64,000 nucleotides of DNA from Microbulbifer salipaludis (GCF_017303155.1 NZ_JAEKJR010000002.1:620001-684000), one strand, 5' to 3'. Positions 37,235 to 47,755 are shown, numbered from the stretch's first letter. Notes: a model not told the origin generated them from the sequence alone. Translations and numbers: made by a program.

Positions 37235-39409
37235 GTGCTCAACGAAAAAGACAAAGAATCCATACAGAAAGCCTATCGCCAGTTTCTCAACGGCCGTGAA
37301 CTGAAAGCGCGTTACGGCCAGAAACTGATGATTGCCGCCATTGCCCGGTCTTTGGGTGGTATCGAGCGCAATGGCGCCGGCGAGCGGGATCACGGTAAAA
37401 CCGATGGGCAACACATCTGCGTGGTCGAGGCGGGCACCGGTACCGGTAAAACCGTCTCCTACCTGCTCGCCGCCATCCCCCTGGCCATCGCCCACGACAA
37501 GACCCTGGTGGTCTCCACGGCCACGGTGGCTTTGCAGGAACAGATCATCAACAAGGACCTGCCCGAGCTGATCCGCCACTCGGGCCTCAAATTCGAGGTT
37601 GCCCTCGCCAAAGGGCGCGGTCGCTACCTCTGCCTGTCCAAGCTCGATCAACTTCTCACTGAACTGACCTCCAGCGGCGTGGGCGCCTCCATGGCGCTGT
37701 ACGAGGACGAAAAGCCCCAGGTGGACGAGGTGGGGGTCAAGCTGTACCGGGAAATGGCCGACCAGCTCTCCACCGGCAAATGGGACGGCGACCGCGATAA
37801 CTGGAAGGACACCATCGAAGGCGAAGACTGGAGCCGCGTGACCACCGATCACCGCCAGTGCAGCGGCCGCCGTTGTCCCCATGTCAGTAGCTGCAGCTTT
37901 TTCCGTGCCCGCGAGAGCTTGGGGAAAAGCCGGGTGATCGTGGCCAACCACGATCTGCTGCTGGCAGACCTGGCCCTCGGCGGCGGGGCGATCCTGCCGG
38001 CACCGGAAGATTCCATTTATGTGCTGGACGAGGCACACCACCTGCCGGACAAGGCACTGAATCACTTTGCGCATCACAGTCGCGTGGGCGCCACCACCGG
38101 CTGGCTGGATCAGGCCAACAAGAACCTGAGCCAGTTGCTGGGCGAGATTGGTGACGGTGGCGAGCTGGATCGGGCGGGTGAAGATCTGCCCGCGCTGTTT
38201 ACGTCGGCCAAGCAGAAGCTGGAAATGGCCTGGCCGCTGCTGGAAGACCTGTGTGAATTTGATGAAGACCGCCGCGGCGGTGGCTCCGGCCCCGGACGCA
38301 GTGCGCGCCACCGCTTTGAAGGCGGTGTGGTGCCGGAACCTCTGATGCAGCTGGCAGACCAGCTGCGGGAAGACTTCGACGAGATGGAAGCGTTGCTGGG
38401 CAAAATGGTGCAGGTGGCCCAGCGCATGATGGAAGACGCCCACAGCCCGGTGCCGATTGTGGATCTGGAACGCTGGTATCCGGTGCTGGGCGGCTGGCAT
38501 GGCCGTGCCGAGGCGAACCTGGAACTCTGGGCCAATTACTCCCGCGCCGATGAGGGCAGTGTGCCCCAGGCGCGCTGGGTCACACTGGTGGACTGGGGTG
38601 GCTCGTTTGATTTCGAGGTATGCAGCTCACCGATCCTGGCAGGCAAGACCCTGGAATACAGTTTGTGGCGGCGCTGTTACGGCGCGGTGCTGACGTCGGC
38701 CACACTGACAGCGCTGGGCCGTTTCGACCGTCTTAAATTGCGTGCCGGGACCCCGGATAACGCCAGTTACGAAGTTGTGCCCAGCCCGTTTGATTTTTCT
38801 CGCGCGGAGCTGCGGGTGCCGAAAGATGCGGTGGAAGCCAACAATGCGGACCTGCATACCGACGCGGTGATTGAAGCGCTGCCCGGTTTGCTCAGTGACG
38901 AAGGTGTCGGTGGCGGCAGCGGCGGCGCCCTGGTGCTGTTTGCATCGCGCCGGCAGATGGAAACCGTGTACGAGTCGCTGCCCGGCACCTGGCGTAACCG
39001 TATCCTGATGCAGGGGCAGCAGTCCCGCCAGCAGTTACTGGACAGTCACAAGAAAAGCGTGGATAGCGGCGGCCACAGTGTGCTGTTCGGCCTGGCCAGC
39101 TTTGCCGAGGGGTTGGACTTGCCCGGCGACTACTGTCGCCATGTGATTATCGCCAAATTACCCTTTGCGGTGCCGGATGATCCCATCGAGGCCGCGCTGG
39201 CCGAGTGGATCGAGGCCAAGGGGGGCAACCCCTTTATGCAGATAACAGTGCCCGATGCGGCGCTGAAGCTGGTGCAGGCCTGCGGCCGCCTGTTGCGCAC
39301 GGAGCAGGACAGCGGCGTCATTACACTGCTGGACCGGCGCATCGTCACCAAACGCTATGGCCGTGCCATGCTCGATTCCCTGCCGCCATTCCGGCGCCTG
39401 ATCAACTGA
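37235..39409 (+). CDS. dinG: ATP-dependent DNA helicase DinG
   Basis: This 724-aa XPD-like 5'-3' helicase has Walker A EAGTGTGKTVSYL near residue 68 and the DEAH box DEAHHLPDKA. The four [4Fe-4S] cysteines are Cys133, Cys209, Cys214 and Cys220 (CSGRRCPHVSSC), with the spacing of E. coli DinG. C-terminal motifs include VLFGLASFAEGLDLPGD and GRLLRTEQDSGVI. It resolves R-loops and G-quadruplexes at replication forks. The start is GTG 37235; the N-terminus then aligns in length with E. coli. Confidence 0.95.
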   Translation: MLNEKDKESIQKAYRQFLNGRELKARYGQKLMIAAIARSLGGIERNGAGERDHGKTDGQHICVVEAGTGTGKTVSYLLAAIPLAIAHDKTLVVSTATVALQEQIINKDLPELIRHSGLKFEVALAKGRGRYLCLSKLDQLLTELTSSGVGASMALYEDEKPQVDEVGVKLYREMADQLSTGKWDGDRDNWKDTIEGEDWSRVTTDHRQCSGRRCPHVSSCSFFRARESLGKSRVIVANHDLLLADLALGGGAILPAPEDSIYVLDEAHHLPDKALNHFAHHSRVGATTGWLDQANKNLSQLLGEIGDGGELDRAGEDLPALFTSAKQKLEMAWPLLEDLCEFDEDRRGGGSGPGRSARHRFEGGVVPEPLMQLADQLREDFDEMEALLGKMVQVAQRMMEDAHSPVPIVDLERWYPVLGGWHGRAEANLELWANYSRADEGSVPQARWVTLVDWGGSFDFEVCSSPILAGKTLEYSLWRRCYGAVLTSATLTALGRFDRLKLRAGTPDNASYEVVPSPFDFSRAELRVPKDAVEANNADLHTDAVIEALPGLLSDEGVGGGSGGALVLFASRRQMETVYESLPGTWRNRILMQGQQSRQQLLDSHKKSVDSGGHSVLFGLASFAEGLDLPGDYCRHVIIAKLPFAVPDDPIEAALAEWIEAKGGNPFMQITVPDAALKLVQACGRLLRTEQDSGVITLLDRRIVTKRYGRAMLDSLPPFRRLIN

Positions 39410-39438
39410 ACATCAAGCTGTTTTTTGCCTGGATTGTT

Positions 39439-39765
39439 ATGAAGTCGATTTACCTGGATATCGCCACCCTTCTGCTGGAGCTGGAAGCCGAGCTGCGCAG
39501 CCTCGAGCTGTGGGAGGCGGAGCCGCCGGCGCCGGAGGCGCTGGCGAGCACCCAGCCGTTTTGTGTGGACACTTTGACCCTGCCCCAGTGGCTGCAGTTT
39601 GTGTTCCTGCCGCGCATGAGCCAGATGGTGGAGCTGGAGCATCCGTTGCCGCAGAACTGCGGCATCGCGCCCATGGCGGAAGAGTATTTCCGCGGAAGTT
39701 CTTTGTTGGCGGCCGGGCTGACGCGCAAATTAGCTGAGCTCGACGAGCGCCTGGAGCGAGGGTAG
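39439..39765 (+). CDS. yqcC: YqcC-family protein
   Basis: This 108-aa helical protein contains LLLELEAELRSLELWE, PFCVDTLTLPQWLQFVFLPRM and LPQNCGIAPMAEEYF, typical of YqcC (DUF446). The role is unknown. I start at ATG 39439 (MKSIYLDIATL), 29 bp after dinG; the open frame extends upstream into dinG only as an overlap artefact. It is probably co-transcribed with dinG. Confidence 0.88.
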   Translation: MKSIYLDIATLLLELEAELRSLELWEAEPPAPEALASTQPFCVDTLTLPQWLQFVFLPRMSQMVELEHPLPQNCGIAPMAEEYFRGSSLLAAGLTRKLAELDERLERG

Positions 39766-40048
39766 GGAGCAGGGGGTGCGGCTCGGGTGGCACGTGCCTG
39801 TCGCTTGATTCGTCCTGACTAGTTGGTACCATGCGGTCCAGTGAATAATCGGGCATTATCCACTTTTCACCCTCAGACGCTGCCGAGCCTCCCCTTGTTG
39901 GGCCCGGTGCAGTTGCTTCCCGGATAAGGTAACATCCGGGGTTTGCAAAAATCGGGTGACAGGGATGGCCCGAATTTGATACCGCCAGGATTACTTAAAA
40001 ACAGCGCACAAGGGGTCGGTCTCCCGCCCTTAAGGTAGTAATAAACAG

Positions 40049-40732
40049 ATGCGGTTTTTGCCTTCAATTTCTCTGTTGCTCGCAATGCAGCTACTGGCTG
40101 GTTGTGAAAGCCTGCTGCCCTCTGGAAAACCGGGCACCGCTGTAGAGCCCGTGTCGCCTGCCGTGGAAACGCCACTGGATCCTGCCCAGTGCCCGCCGGT
40201 GGAAGCCGTTGTCTGCGCAGAGCCGGAAATCAAAGTGGTGGAGCGGGTCATCGAGCGCAACTATGAAAAAGTTGTGGAGGTGCCTGTCGCCAAAGACAAA
40301 CTGGTACTGGGCTCGGAAGAATTTTTTACCGTTGAGCCGGGTGGCGTGCGCCTGCGCTCTCTGGTTGATACCGGTGCTGCCACCAGCTCGCTCAGCGTAC
40401 TGGAGTTGACCCCATTCGAGCGAGACGGCAGCAACTGGGTGCGCTTTAAACTGTCCGATGGCAGCGAGGCTGCGCCAAAAAAGATCGAGTTGCCGATCAA
40501 GCGCCATGTGCGCGTGGCGCGTCCGGGGTTTGACCGCCAGCGCCGGCCGGTGGTCACCATGAGCCTCACGGTGGGTGAAGTCACCCATATGGTGGAGGTG
40601 AACCTGGTCGAGCGCAGTGAGTTTGAGTTCCCGCTGCTGGTCGGGCGCAACTTCCTGAAAGATGCCGCGGTGGTCGATGTGAGCCGCAGGCAGGTACAAA
40701 CGACACCAAGGCTCCCTTCCTTCAGCAAATAG
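40049..40732 (+). CDS. Retropepsin-like aspartic protease lipoprotein
   Basis: This 227-aa protein has a lipoprotein signal (lipobox LAGC, LLAMQLLAGCES), a Pro-rich linker, a Val-rich charged helix and a retropepsin-like domain. The aspartate motif is Asp107-Thr-Gly in SLVDTGAATSSLS, with KRHVRVAR and FPLLVGRNFL completing the fold (Zn_protease/DUF785 family). It is the first of a conserved triad with the next two genes. Confidence 0.88.
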   Translation: MRFLPSISLLLAMQLLAGCESLLPSGKPGTAVEPVSPAVETPLDPAQCPPVEAVVCAEPEIKVVERVIERNYEKVVEVPVAKDKLVLGSEEFFTVEPGGVRLRSLVDTGAATSSLSVLELTPFERDGSNWVRFKLSDGSEAAPKKIELPIKRHVRVARPGFDRQRRPVVTMSLTVGEVTHMVEVNLVERSEFEFPLLVGRNFLKDAAVVDVSRRQVQTTPRLPSFSK

Positions 40733-40838
40733 TCCCTCGTATACCTGAAAGTGTGGGCCCGTCGCTGGCAGAACGGTCGGCAACAAGCAAAAATAAGCAG
40801 CCATAAGCTGCAAACAATCATTAATTGGGGAATGGCGA

Positions 40839-42371
40839 ATGTCGCCACGGGCTCAGGTCTATATTCTCGCCGCGCTGCTTGCACTGATGGGCGCCGGCCT
40901 CACCATCTATAAAAACGTCGAACTCGGTTTCCCGCTGCTGCCGGGCGAATACCGTACCGTCTGGACCATTGAGGCCAAGGTGCGATTCACCGCCGATGGC
41001 GGGCCTGCCAAGGCCGCGCTGACCCTGCCGAGGGAGCAGCGCAACATGGAGGTGCTGGGGGAAACCTTCAGCTCTTCCGGTTACGGTTTCAACGTCATTC
41101 GTGAAGACGACGAGTACCGCGCAGTCTGGGCCAAGCGCCAGGCCAATGGCGTACAGTCGCTGTTCTACCAGCTTGATGTGCACCAGACCCCTGGTGCGGC
41201 GCTGGAGCAACCGCTGGATCTGAGTACCGAGGTGGTTAAGCCACTGCTCGGTGCCCGCGAGCAGGAGGCGGTCCGTCAGGCTATCTACTCGCTGGTGGGA
41301 ACGGCCCGGGAGCGGTCTTCCGATACCCGTACCTTCACTTCCGAACTGCTGGTGGCATTGGCGGATAATCGCAATCAGGACCGCAACCTGATCTTTGGCT
41401 ACTACAAGGGCCGCTCCTATGTCGATGTGGCACTGCTGGTACTGGCGGCCGCAGATATTCCGGCACACCGGATTCGCGGCCTGTACCTGGAAGATGATCG
41501 CCGTCGGCTGGACCCGGAAGATCTGCTGGAAATCTATGACGGCAAGCGGTGGGTGGTATTCGAACCCCTAAGCGCATCGCCCGGCGTGCCGAAAAACTTT
41601 TTCATCTGGCAGCGCGGCGGCAAGAGCTTGCTGGACGTCGAGGGTGGGCGCAATTCCGGTGTTACCTTCTCGGTGATTTCCAATGATGTGCCGGCGCGCG
41701 ACGTGGCCATGTTGAGCACCAGCCAGGAAAAAGAAGCCCTGGTGGATTTCTCCATCTACAGCCTGCCGATTGAGCAGCAGAGTATCTTCAAGTTGATCCT
41801 GTTGGTGCCGGTTGGCGCACTGGTGGTGGTGTTGCTAAGGGTGTTTGTCGGCCTGCGCACATCGGGAACCTTTATGCCGGTACTGCTGGCCATTGCGTTT
41901 ATCGAAACCCAGCTGTTCACTGGTCTCGCCATTTTTGTCCTGATACTGATTCTGGGGTTGTGGATTCGCTTCTATTTAAGTCGGCTTAACTTGCTCCTTG
42001 TGGCGAGGATCGCCGCCGTGGTGGTCACGGTGGTGATCCTGATGGGGGCCATCAGTGTGGTGAGCTACAAGCTGGGTATCGAGCAGGCACTGACGGTGAC
42101 CTTCTTCCCGATGATCATTCTGGCCTGGACCATCGAGCGCATGTCCATCGTATGGGAGGAAGATGGTCCCTACGAAGTGGTGATACAGGCGGGTGGCAGC
42201 TTGCTGGTGGCGGTGATTGCCTGGTGGGTGATGACCAACCGCTACATCGAGCACTGGACGTTCAACTTCCCCGAACTGCTGCTGGTACTGCTGGGCTTCA
42301 TCATGATTATCGGTAACTACACCGGTTACCGGGTGGGTGAACTGGCGCGATTCCGCCAGCTGGTGCGCTGA
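40839..42371 (+). CDS. Inactive-transglutaminase-like protein fused to seven membrane helices
   Basis: This 510-aa protein has one N-terminal anchor (about residues 5-25), a periplasmic transglutaminase-like region (about 150-270; VDVALLVLAAADIPAHRIRGL) and a C-terminal block of seven helices from about residue 305. YVD replaces the usual Cys-containing motif, consistent with the inactive class. GGGGA lies about 7 nt upstream of ATG 40839. The stop overlaps the next gene (TGATG), so the two are coupled. Confidence 0.88.
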   Translation: MSPRAQVYILAALLALMGAGLTIYKNVELGFPLLPGEYRTVWTIEAKVRFTADGGPAKAALTLPREQRNMEVLGETFSSSGYGFNVIREDDEYRAVWAKRQANGVQSLFYQLDVHQTPGAALEQPLDLSTEVVKPLLGAREQEAVRQAIYSLVGTARERSSDTRTFTSELLVALADNRNQDRNLIFGYYKGRSYVDVALLVLAAADIPAHRIRGLYLEDDRRRLDPEDLLEIYDGKRWVVFEPLSASPGVPKNFFIWQRGGKSLLDVEGGRNSGVTFSVISNDVPARDVAMLSTSQEKEALVDFSIYSLPIEQQSIFKLILLVPVGALVVVLLRVFVGLRTSGTFMPVLLAIAFIETQLFTGLAIFVLILILGLWIRFYLSRLNLLLVARIAAVVVTVVILMGAISVVSYKLGIEQALTVTFFPMIILAWTIERMSIVWEEDGPYEVVIQAGGSLLVAVIAWWVMTNRYIEHWTFNFPELLLVLLGFIMIIGNYTGYRVGELARFRQLVR

Positions 42372-43360
42372 TGATCCAGCTTCCGTCTTTTTTTCGCGGT
42401 GGTCTGGTTTCACCCTTCGCGCTGAGGCGGCTGGGGGTGCTGGGCATGAATGCGCGCAATGTGCATTACATCGCGCGCTACAACGACCGCGATAAATATC
42501 CCATCGTTGACGACAAGCTCAACACCAAGCGCCAGGCCAAGCGCTATCGCATCCCGGTTCCCGAGCTCATCGCGGCCTTTGAAACCCAACCCAGCCGCAA
42601 GCGGGTGATGGACGTCATCGAGCCGCTGGAGAAGTTCGTGATCAAGCCCGCGCGGGGCTCCGGTGGCAAAGGTATTCTGGTGATTGTGGGGCGTGACGGT
42701 GAAGACTATGTCAAACCCTCTGGCAACAAGGTCACCGCGCTGGACATCCAGCGTCATGTGAGCAATATCCACAGCGGCCTCTACAGCCTGGGTGGCAAAC
42801 CCGACCGGGTAATGATCGAAGCGCTGGTGGATTTCGATCCGGTGTTCGACAAATACTCTTTCGAAGGCGTGCCAGATATCCGCGTGATCGTATTCCGCGG
42901 CTTTCCAGTAATGGCGATGCTGCGGTGCTCTACCCACGACTCCGACGGCAAAGCCAATTTGCACCAGGGGGCGGTGGGCGTGGGTGTCGACCTGGCTACC
43001 GGTAAGGCATCCCACGCGGTGCAGCGTGGCGTTCGTGTGGATATACACCCGGATACCCAGATGCCGTTTGCCGATCTGGAAGTGCCGGACTGGCGCGAGC
43101 TGGTGAAGCTGGCGGCCAGTTGCTACGAAATGACCGGCCTCGGGTATCTCGGCTGTGACATCGTGCTGGATCGCAAACGTGGGCCGCTGTTGCTGGAAGC
43201 CAATGCCCGTCCGGGGCTCGCCATCCAGATCGCCAACGGGATCGGCTTGCGCACGCGCCTGGAGCATATCGAGCAGATGGATCTGGAACAGCTGGAAAAA
43301 AATGTGGAAGAAAGGGTCGCGTATTCCATGGACTATTTTGCGGCGAAGCCAATGACGTAA
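42371..43360 (+). CDS. Alpha-L-glutamate-ligase-like ATP-grasp protein
   Basis: This 329-aa cytoplasmic ATP-grasp enzyme starts MIQLPSFFRGGLVSPFALRR and contains KFVIKPARGSGGKGILVI (ATP lysine and Gly-rich loop), DIRVIVFRGFPVMAM and the metal-binding GPLLLEANARPGLAIQIAN. The family joins an amino group to a carboxylate; the substrate is unknown. It overlaps the 7TM gene by one base and ends the triad, with a bidirectional terminator 51 bp on. Confidence 0.9.
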   Translation: MIQLPSFFRGGLVSPFALRRLGVLGMNARNVHYIARYNDRDKYPIVDDKLNTKRQAKRYRIPVPELIAAFETQPSRKRVMDVIEPLEKFVIKPARGSGGKGILVIVGRDGEDYVKPSGNKVTALDIQRHVSNIHSGLYSLGGKPDRVMIEALVDFDPVFDKYSFEGVPDIRVIVFRGFPVMAMLRCSTHDSDGKANLHQGAVGVGVDLATGKASHAVQRGVRVDIHPDTQMPFADLEVPDWRELVKLAASCYEMTGLGYLGCDIVLDRKRGPLLLEANARPGLAIQIANGIGLRTRLEHIEQMDLEQLEKNVEERVAYSMDYFAAKPMT

Positions 43361-43411
43361 ACACGGCTTGGCCTGATGCAGAAAGTGCAGCGGATTTGAT
43401 TCGATAAAAAC

Positions 43412-43441
43412 AAAAGAGGCGAGCAAATGCTCGCCTCTTTT
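43412..43441. terminator. Bidirectional terminator between the triad and valS
   Basis: AAAAGAGGCGAGC (43412-43424) pairs perfectly over 13 bp with GCTCGCCTCTTTT (43429-43441) around AAAT. The A and T tracts at the stem base let it serve both convergent genes. Confidence 0.95.
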
Positions 43442-43460
43442 GCGTGTAAGACCTGCCTTT

Positions 43461-46232
43461 TTACAGGTTCTTCAGCGACTCCAGCTGCTCAGTAAAACGC
43501 ACGCGGGCGCTTTCCAGTTCAGCCAGTCGTTCCCGCTCTTTGTTGACCACCGCCTCAGGGGCTTTGTCGACAAAATTCGGGTTTTTCAGTTTGCCGGCGA
43601 CTTGCGCCAGGTTTTTATCCAGCTTGTCCAGCTCCTTCTGGACCCGGGCACTTTCCGCCTCTACGTCGATCAGGCCGGCCATGGGTACGAGCAGCTCCAG
43701 GTCGCCCACCAGTGCGGTGGAGGAGGCCGGAGCTTCAGCGCCTTTTTCCAGCCAGTCGATGGATTCCAGACTGGCCAGTTTGGTCAACAGGCTGCGGGTC
43801 TGCTTGAGCAGGGCCGCATCTCGTTCATCACCGTTGCGTAGGATCAGGGGGATTTTCTTCGCCGGGGAGATATTGATTTCACCGCGAATATTACGCACCC
43901 CTTCGATAACCTCTTTTAGCCAGGCAATGGCCGCTTCAGCGTTTTCATCGATGCGATGCTCGTTGGCTTCCGGGTAGGGCTGCAACATGATGGTGTCGCC
44001 GGCCTTGCCTGCCAGGGCTTTCACACGCTGCCAGACTTCCTCGGTGATATACGGCATCATCGGGTGCAGCAGGCGCAGGACGGTCTCCAGCACACGGATC
44101 AGGGTGCGGCGGGTGCCTTTCTTGACTGCGTCGCTGGCGTTGTCATCCCACAGTACCGGCTTGGACAGTTCCAGATACCAGCTGCAGTATTCACTCCAGA
44201 CAAAATCGTACAGCGCCTGGGAGGCCAGGTCGAAGCGGTAGCTTTCGATGGCTTCTTTCACCGCGATCTCGGTGCGTTGCAGTTGCGAGATGATCCAGCG
44301 ATCGGCAATGGACAGCTCGAAATCTTCGCTGCCGCCCTGCCCGCAATCGTGGCCTTCGCAGTTCTGCAGCACGTAACGCGACGCGTTCCAGATTTTGTTG
44401 CAGAAGTTGCGGAAGCCTTCAATGCGGCCTACATCGAACTTGATGTCGCGTCCGGTGGAGGCCAGCGAGTAGTAGGTGTAACGCAGGGCGTCGGTGCCAT
44501 AGGCGGCGAGGCCCTCCGGGAATTCCTTGCGTGTCTGCTTTTCAATCTTTTCGCGCAGATGCGGCACCTGCATGCCCGAAGTGCGCTTCTGTACAAGACT
44601 CTCCAGGTCGATACCATCGATCAGGTCGATGGGGTCCAGCACGTTGCCCTTGGACTTGGACATCTTCTGGCCCTGGCCATCGCGCACCAGGCCGTGGACG
44701 TACACGTTTTTAAACGGCACTTCTTTTTTGAAGTACAGGGTCAGCATCATCATGCGAGCGACCCAGAAGAAAATGATATCGAAGCCGGTCACCAGCACGC
44801 TGGTGGGGTGGAAGGTGTTGAGCTCCGGTGTTTCTTCCGGCCAGCCGAGGGTGCCGAAGGTCCACAGGCCGGAGGAGAACCAGGTATCGAGTACGTCGTC
44901 GTCCTGACGCAGTTCGATATCGCCCAGATTGTGTTTCTCGCGCACTTCCTCTTCCGAGCGGCCAACATACACCTTGCCGTCGTTGTCGTACCACGCCGGG
45001 ATGCGGTGGCCCCACCAGAGCTGGCGAGAAATACACCAGTCCTGGATGTCACGCATCCAGGAGAAGTACATGTTCTCGTAGTTTTTCGGCACAAATTCCA
45101 CGCGGCCGTCTTCCACCACCTTGATGGCTTCCTCCGCCAGCGGCTGGGTTTTCACATACCACTGATCTGTCAGCCACGGCTCGATCACAACGCCACTGCG
45201 GTCACCGCGAGGGACCTTCAATGTGTGCGGCTCGATTTTTTCCAGCAGGCCCAGGGCATCCAGGTCTTCTACTACCTGCTTGCGCGCAGCGAAACGCTCC
45301 ATGCCGCGGTATTTCTCCGGCACGTTGTCGTTCAGGTTCGCATCCTGATCCAGGATGTTGATCATCTCCAGATTGTGGCGCTGGCCCATTTCGTAGTCGT
45401 TGAAGTCGTGGGCCGGGGTGATCTTCACACAGCCGGTACCGAACTCTAGGTCGACATAGTCGTCGGCGATGATCGGAATTTCACGGTCCGCCAGCGGCAG
45501 TTTGATGGTCTTGCCAATCAGGTGCTTGTAGCGCTCGTCTTCCGGGTGCACCGCCACGGCGGTATCACCCAGCATAGTTTCCGGGCGGGTGGTGGCGACT
45601 ACAAGATGGCCGGAGCCGTCGGTCAGCGGATAGCGGAAGTGCCACAGGCTGCCCTGTTCTTCCTCGTTCAGCACTTCCAGATCGGAAATGGCGGTGTGCA
45701 GTTTCGGGTCCCAGTTCACCAGACGCTTGCCGCGGTAGATCAGGTCGTCTTCGTACAGGCGGATAAAGACTTCCTGCACCGCCTTGTAGAAGCCGTCGTC
45801 CATGGTGAAGCGCTCGCGGGACCAGTCCGGGCTGGCGCCGAGGCGACGCAGCTGGCGGGTGATATTGCCGCCGGACTCTTCCTTCCACTCCCACACCTTT
45901 TCGATAAATTTGTCGCGGCCCAGCTCGTGGCGATTCTTGCCCTCGGCGGCCAGCAGGCGCTCTACCACCATCTGGGTGGCGATACCTGCGTGGTCAGTGC
46001 CCACCTGCCACAGGGTGTTGTCGCCTTTCATGCGGTGGTAGCGAATCAGTGCATCCATGATGGATTCCTGGAAACCGTGGCCCATATGCAGGCTGCCGGT
46101 GACGTTGGGCGGCGGAATCATGATGGAGTAGGGGGCGGCCTGGGTATCGCCGGAGGGTTTGAAGTAACCACTCTCTTCCCAGGTTTTGTACCACTGCTGT
46201 TCGATGGCGTTTGGCTGGTATGTCTTGTCCAT
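43461..46232 (-). CDS. valS: Valyl-tRNA synthetase
   Basis: This 923-aa class I synthetase charges tRNA-Val. HIGH appears as HMGH in [15 protein letters not shown] near residue 47, KMSKS as [12 protein letters not shown], and the editing domain includes [17 protein letters not shown]-terminal coiled coil starts near residue 860 ([22 protein letters not shown] → shown in parts by [14 protein letters not shown]), normal for bacterial ValRS. It lies downstream of holC and the Pro/Ala-rich gene, the order seen in Pseudomonas. Confidence 0.97.
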   Translation of the reverse strand: MDKTYQPNAIEQQWYKTWEESGYFKPSGDTQAAPYSIMIPPPNVTGSLHMGHGFQESIMDALIRYHRMKGDNTLWQVGTDHAGIATQMVVERLLAAEGKNRHELGRDKFIEKVWEWKEESGGNITRQLRRLGASPDWSRERFTMDDGFYKAVQEVFIRLYEDDLIYRGKRLVNWDPKLHTAISDLEVLNEEEQGSLWHFRYPLTDGSGHLVVATTRPETMLGDTAVAVHPEDERYKHLIGKTIKLPLADREIPIIADDYVDLEFGTGCVKITPAHDFNDYEMGQRHNLEMINILDQDANLNDNVPEKYRGMERFAARKQVVEDLDALGLLEKIEPHTLKVPRGDRSGVVIEPWLTDQWYVKTQPLAEEAIKVVEDGRVEFVPKNYENMYFSWMRDIQDWCISRQLWWGHRIPAWYDNDGKVYVGRSEEEVREKHNLGDIELRQDDDVLDTWFSSGLWTFGTLGWPEETPELNTFHPTSVLVTGFDIIFFWVARMMMLTLYFKKEVPFKNVYVHGLVRDGQGQKMSKSKGNVLDPIDLIDGIDLESLVQKRTSGMQVPHLREKIEKQTRKEFPEGLAAYGTDALRYTYYSLASTGRDIKFDVGRIEGFRNFCNKIWNASRYVLQNCEGHDCGQGGSEDFELSIADRWIISQLQRTEIAVKEAIESYRFDLASQALYDFVWSEYCSWYLELSKPVLWDDNASDAVKKGTRRTLIRVLETVLRLLHPMMPYITEEVWQRVKALAGKAGDTIMLQPYPEANEHRIDENAEAAIAWLKEVIEGVRNIRGEINISPAKKIPLILRNGDERDAALLKQTRSLLTKLASLESIDWLEKGAEAPASSTALVGDLELLVPMAGLIDVEAESARVQKELDKLDKNLAQVAGKLKNPNFVDKAPEAVVNKERERLAELESARVRFTEQLESLKNL

Positions 46233-46366
46233 GCGCGGGGGAATGCCTTGCTTTGAATCGCTTTGCCGCCCGGGGCCGGCTATGCGGTCACTCGAGGCGA
46301 ATGAGTCTGTGAAAAAGGGGCGGAATTATACCGCCGGCGACAGCCGGGGCAAAAGGTATGGCCGGG

Positions 46367-47302
46367 TTAGTCGGATTTGGTGTCTTCCGGGTAGATTTCG
46401 TTGACCATCAGGGTGATGTTGGCGCGCAGCTGTCGCTCGAGTTCGGGCAGCTGCTCGGCCATCAGTTGCTCAATGAGGCGCTCGCGCGCACTGGGGACCG
46501 GTGCGGTGTCCTCTCCAGGAGAGGTATCCGCTGCCGCGTCATCGCTAGCCGGGGCTTTGGGTGCGGCTGGCGCCGCTGGTTTCGCGATGCTTTCCTCTGG
46601 CGCTGTGCCGGAAGACTCCGCTTCCGCACGCGGAACCCTGCCGCCGGTTAGGCGGGCGCGAATGTGTGGTGGCAGAAAGGGGTTCTCGGTCAGCGCGGCG
46701 GGCAGTGGCTTGTGCGCGCTGGCGGCTGGCCTGGCGGTGGGTTGCCTGGTTGCCGTCTGCTGGGTTGCGGTCTCACTGCGGGTGTCTGCAGCGGGCTTGC
46801 TGTCGGCTACCGGCTCCGCTTTTTGAGGGGCTGGGGCCGGCTTACGCGGGGCGTCGAACAGGCCCGGTTGAAACTCTTCCTTGGCGCTTTCCTGGCTCGG
46901 AGGGGCAGGCTTTTGATCGCTGAGTTCCGCTGCCTCTGGCTGATCTGCGCTTTCCGCAGGTGGCTCGTGGCGCGGCAGGTTCTGCAGCGGGCGCAACAGT
47001 TCGCGGTCGGTTTCGCTCAGCAGCGGGGTGTATTCCTCAACCGGCTCCTCATCGACGGGACTGAACAGGATGGGCAGGTCGGCTTCCTGCAGCGGGCGCG
47101 GAGAGACAGGTGCCGGCTGGTTCCCATGCGGGCTCTCGGGCTTGCCGTCCACCTCTTTTGCGGGTGCTGCCACCTGATCCAGCAGGGGGATATCCGCCTC
47201 CATGTCGCTGCCGAGCAGGTCGCGGAGAGAGTTGAGCTCGCTGAGCAGCTCTCCGGGCGGCTGGCCGTGGCGATGTTTTCTGTTTTTCTTGCGACCGGAC
47301 AT
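46367..47302 (-). CDS. Pro/Ala-rich low-complexity protein between holC and valS
   Basis: This 311-aa protein has three parts: a short basic start (MSGRKKNRKHRHGQ) with a helical acidic stretch (LSELNSLRDLLGSDME), a long Pro/Ala/Glu/Ser-rich disordered middle (about residues 60-250), and a well-formed C-terminal helix (RERLIEQLMAEQLPELERQL) ending VNEIYPEDTKSD. I know no function. A gene of unknown role sits at the same place, between holC and valS, in Pseudomonas (from memory). It starts 27 bp after holC. Confidence 0.78.
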   Translation of the reverse strand: MSGRKKNRKHRHGQPPGELLSELNSLRDLLGSDMEADIPLLDQVAAPAKEVDGKPESPHGNQPAPVSPRPLQEADLPILFSPVDEEPVEEYTPLLSETDRELLRPLQNLPRHEPPAESADQPEAAELSDQKPAPPSQESAKEEFQPGLFDAPRKPAPAPQKAEPVADSKPAADTRSETATQQTATRQPTARPAASAHKPLPAALTENPFLPPHIRARLTGGRVPRAEAESSGTAPEESIAKPAAPAAPKAPASDDAAADTSPGEDTAPVPSARERLIEQLMAEQLPELERQLRANITLMVNEIYPEDTKSD

Positions 47303-47329
47303 GGAGCTGGCTTTGCTTTCCGCTTGGGA

Positions 47330-47755
47330 TCAGTTGGGTATTTTGTGTGATTGTAACGGATATCCACGATCGCGGAAGTGACTGTATCGCGTTCTCGAGC
47401 GGGCGAGGGAGTCCGGGTGCTGGCAGACGATTTCCGCCAGACGGTCAAACCGGCTGAACCAGCCGGGAATGTCGGTGCACAGGTTGATGAGCAGGCCGTG
47501 GTGCTGGCCGGGATCTTCGCCGCTATTGATTTCAATGGCGGCCTGCTGGTCGAGGTTCTGTGGCGCATGGGGCAGGAAGCTGTCTTCCCGAAAGGTCCAC
47601 AGGCGTTCGTCCAGTTGCTCGGCCTGCTGCGGGCTGTCCACGGCGATCAATACCCGCAGGCCGTTGCGGAACGCTTTTTCGGCAAGACGGCAGGCAAAGT
47701 CCGGAATTGCATCTGGATTCTCTGAGGCCAAAACGTAGAAGTCGATACGGGTCAT
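47330..47755 (-). CDS. holC: DNA polymerase III subunit chi
   Basis: This 141-aa protein begins MTRIDFYVLASENPDAIPDFACRL, and ERLWTFREDSFLPHA is the conserved core of HolC. Chi links the clamp loader to SSB-coated DNA. The position between pepA and valS is standard for gammaproteobacteria. A 359-bp gap with two palindromic elements separates it from pepA. Confidence 0.93.
   Translation of the reverse strand: MTRIDFYVLASENPDAIPDFACRLAEKAFRNGLRVLIAVDSPQQAEQLDERLWTFREDSFLPHAPQNLDQQAAIEINSGEDPGQHHGLLINLCTDIPGWFSRFDRLAEIVCQHPDSLARSRTRYSHFRDRGYPLQSHKIPN

Noticed and set aside
43956-45449. Long open frame (497 aa) on plus within valS
   Set aside because: Antisense shadow of valS with no ribosome-binding site or domain.
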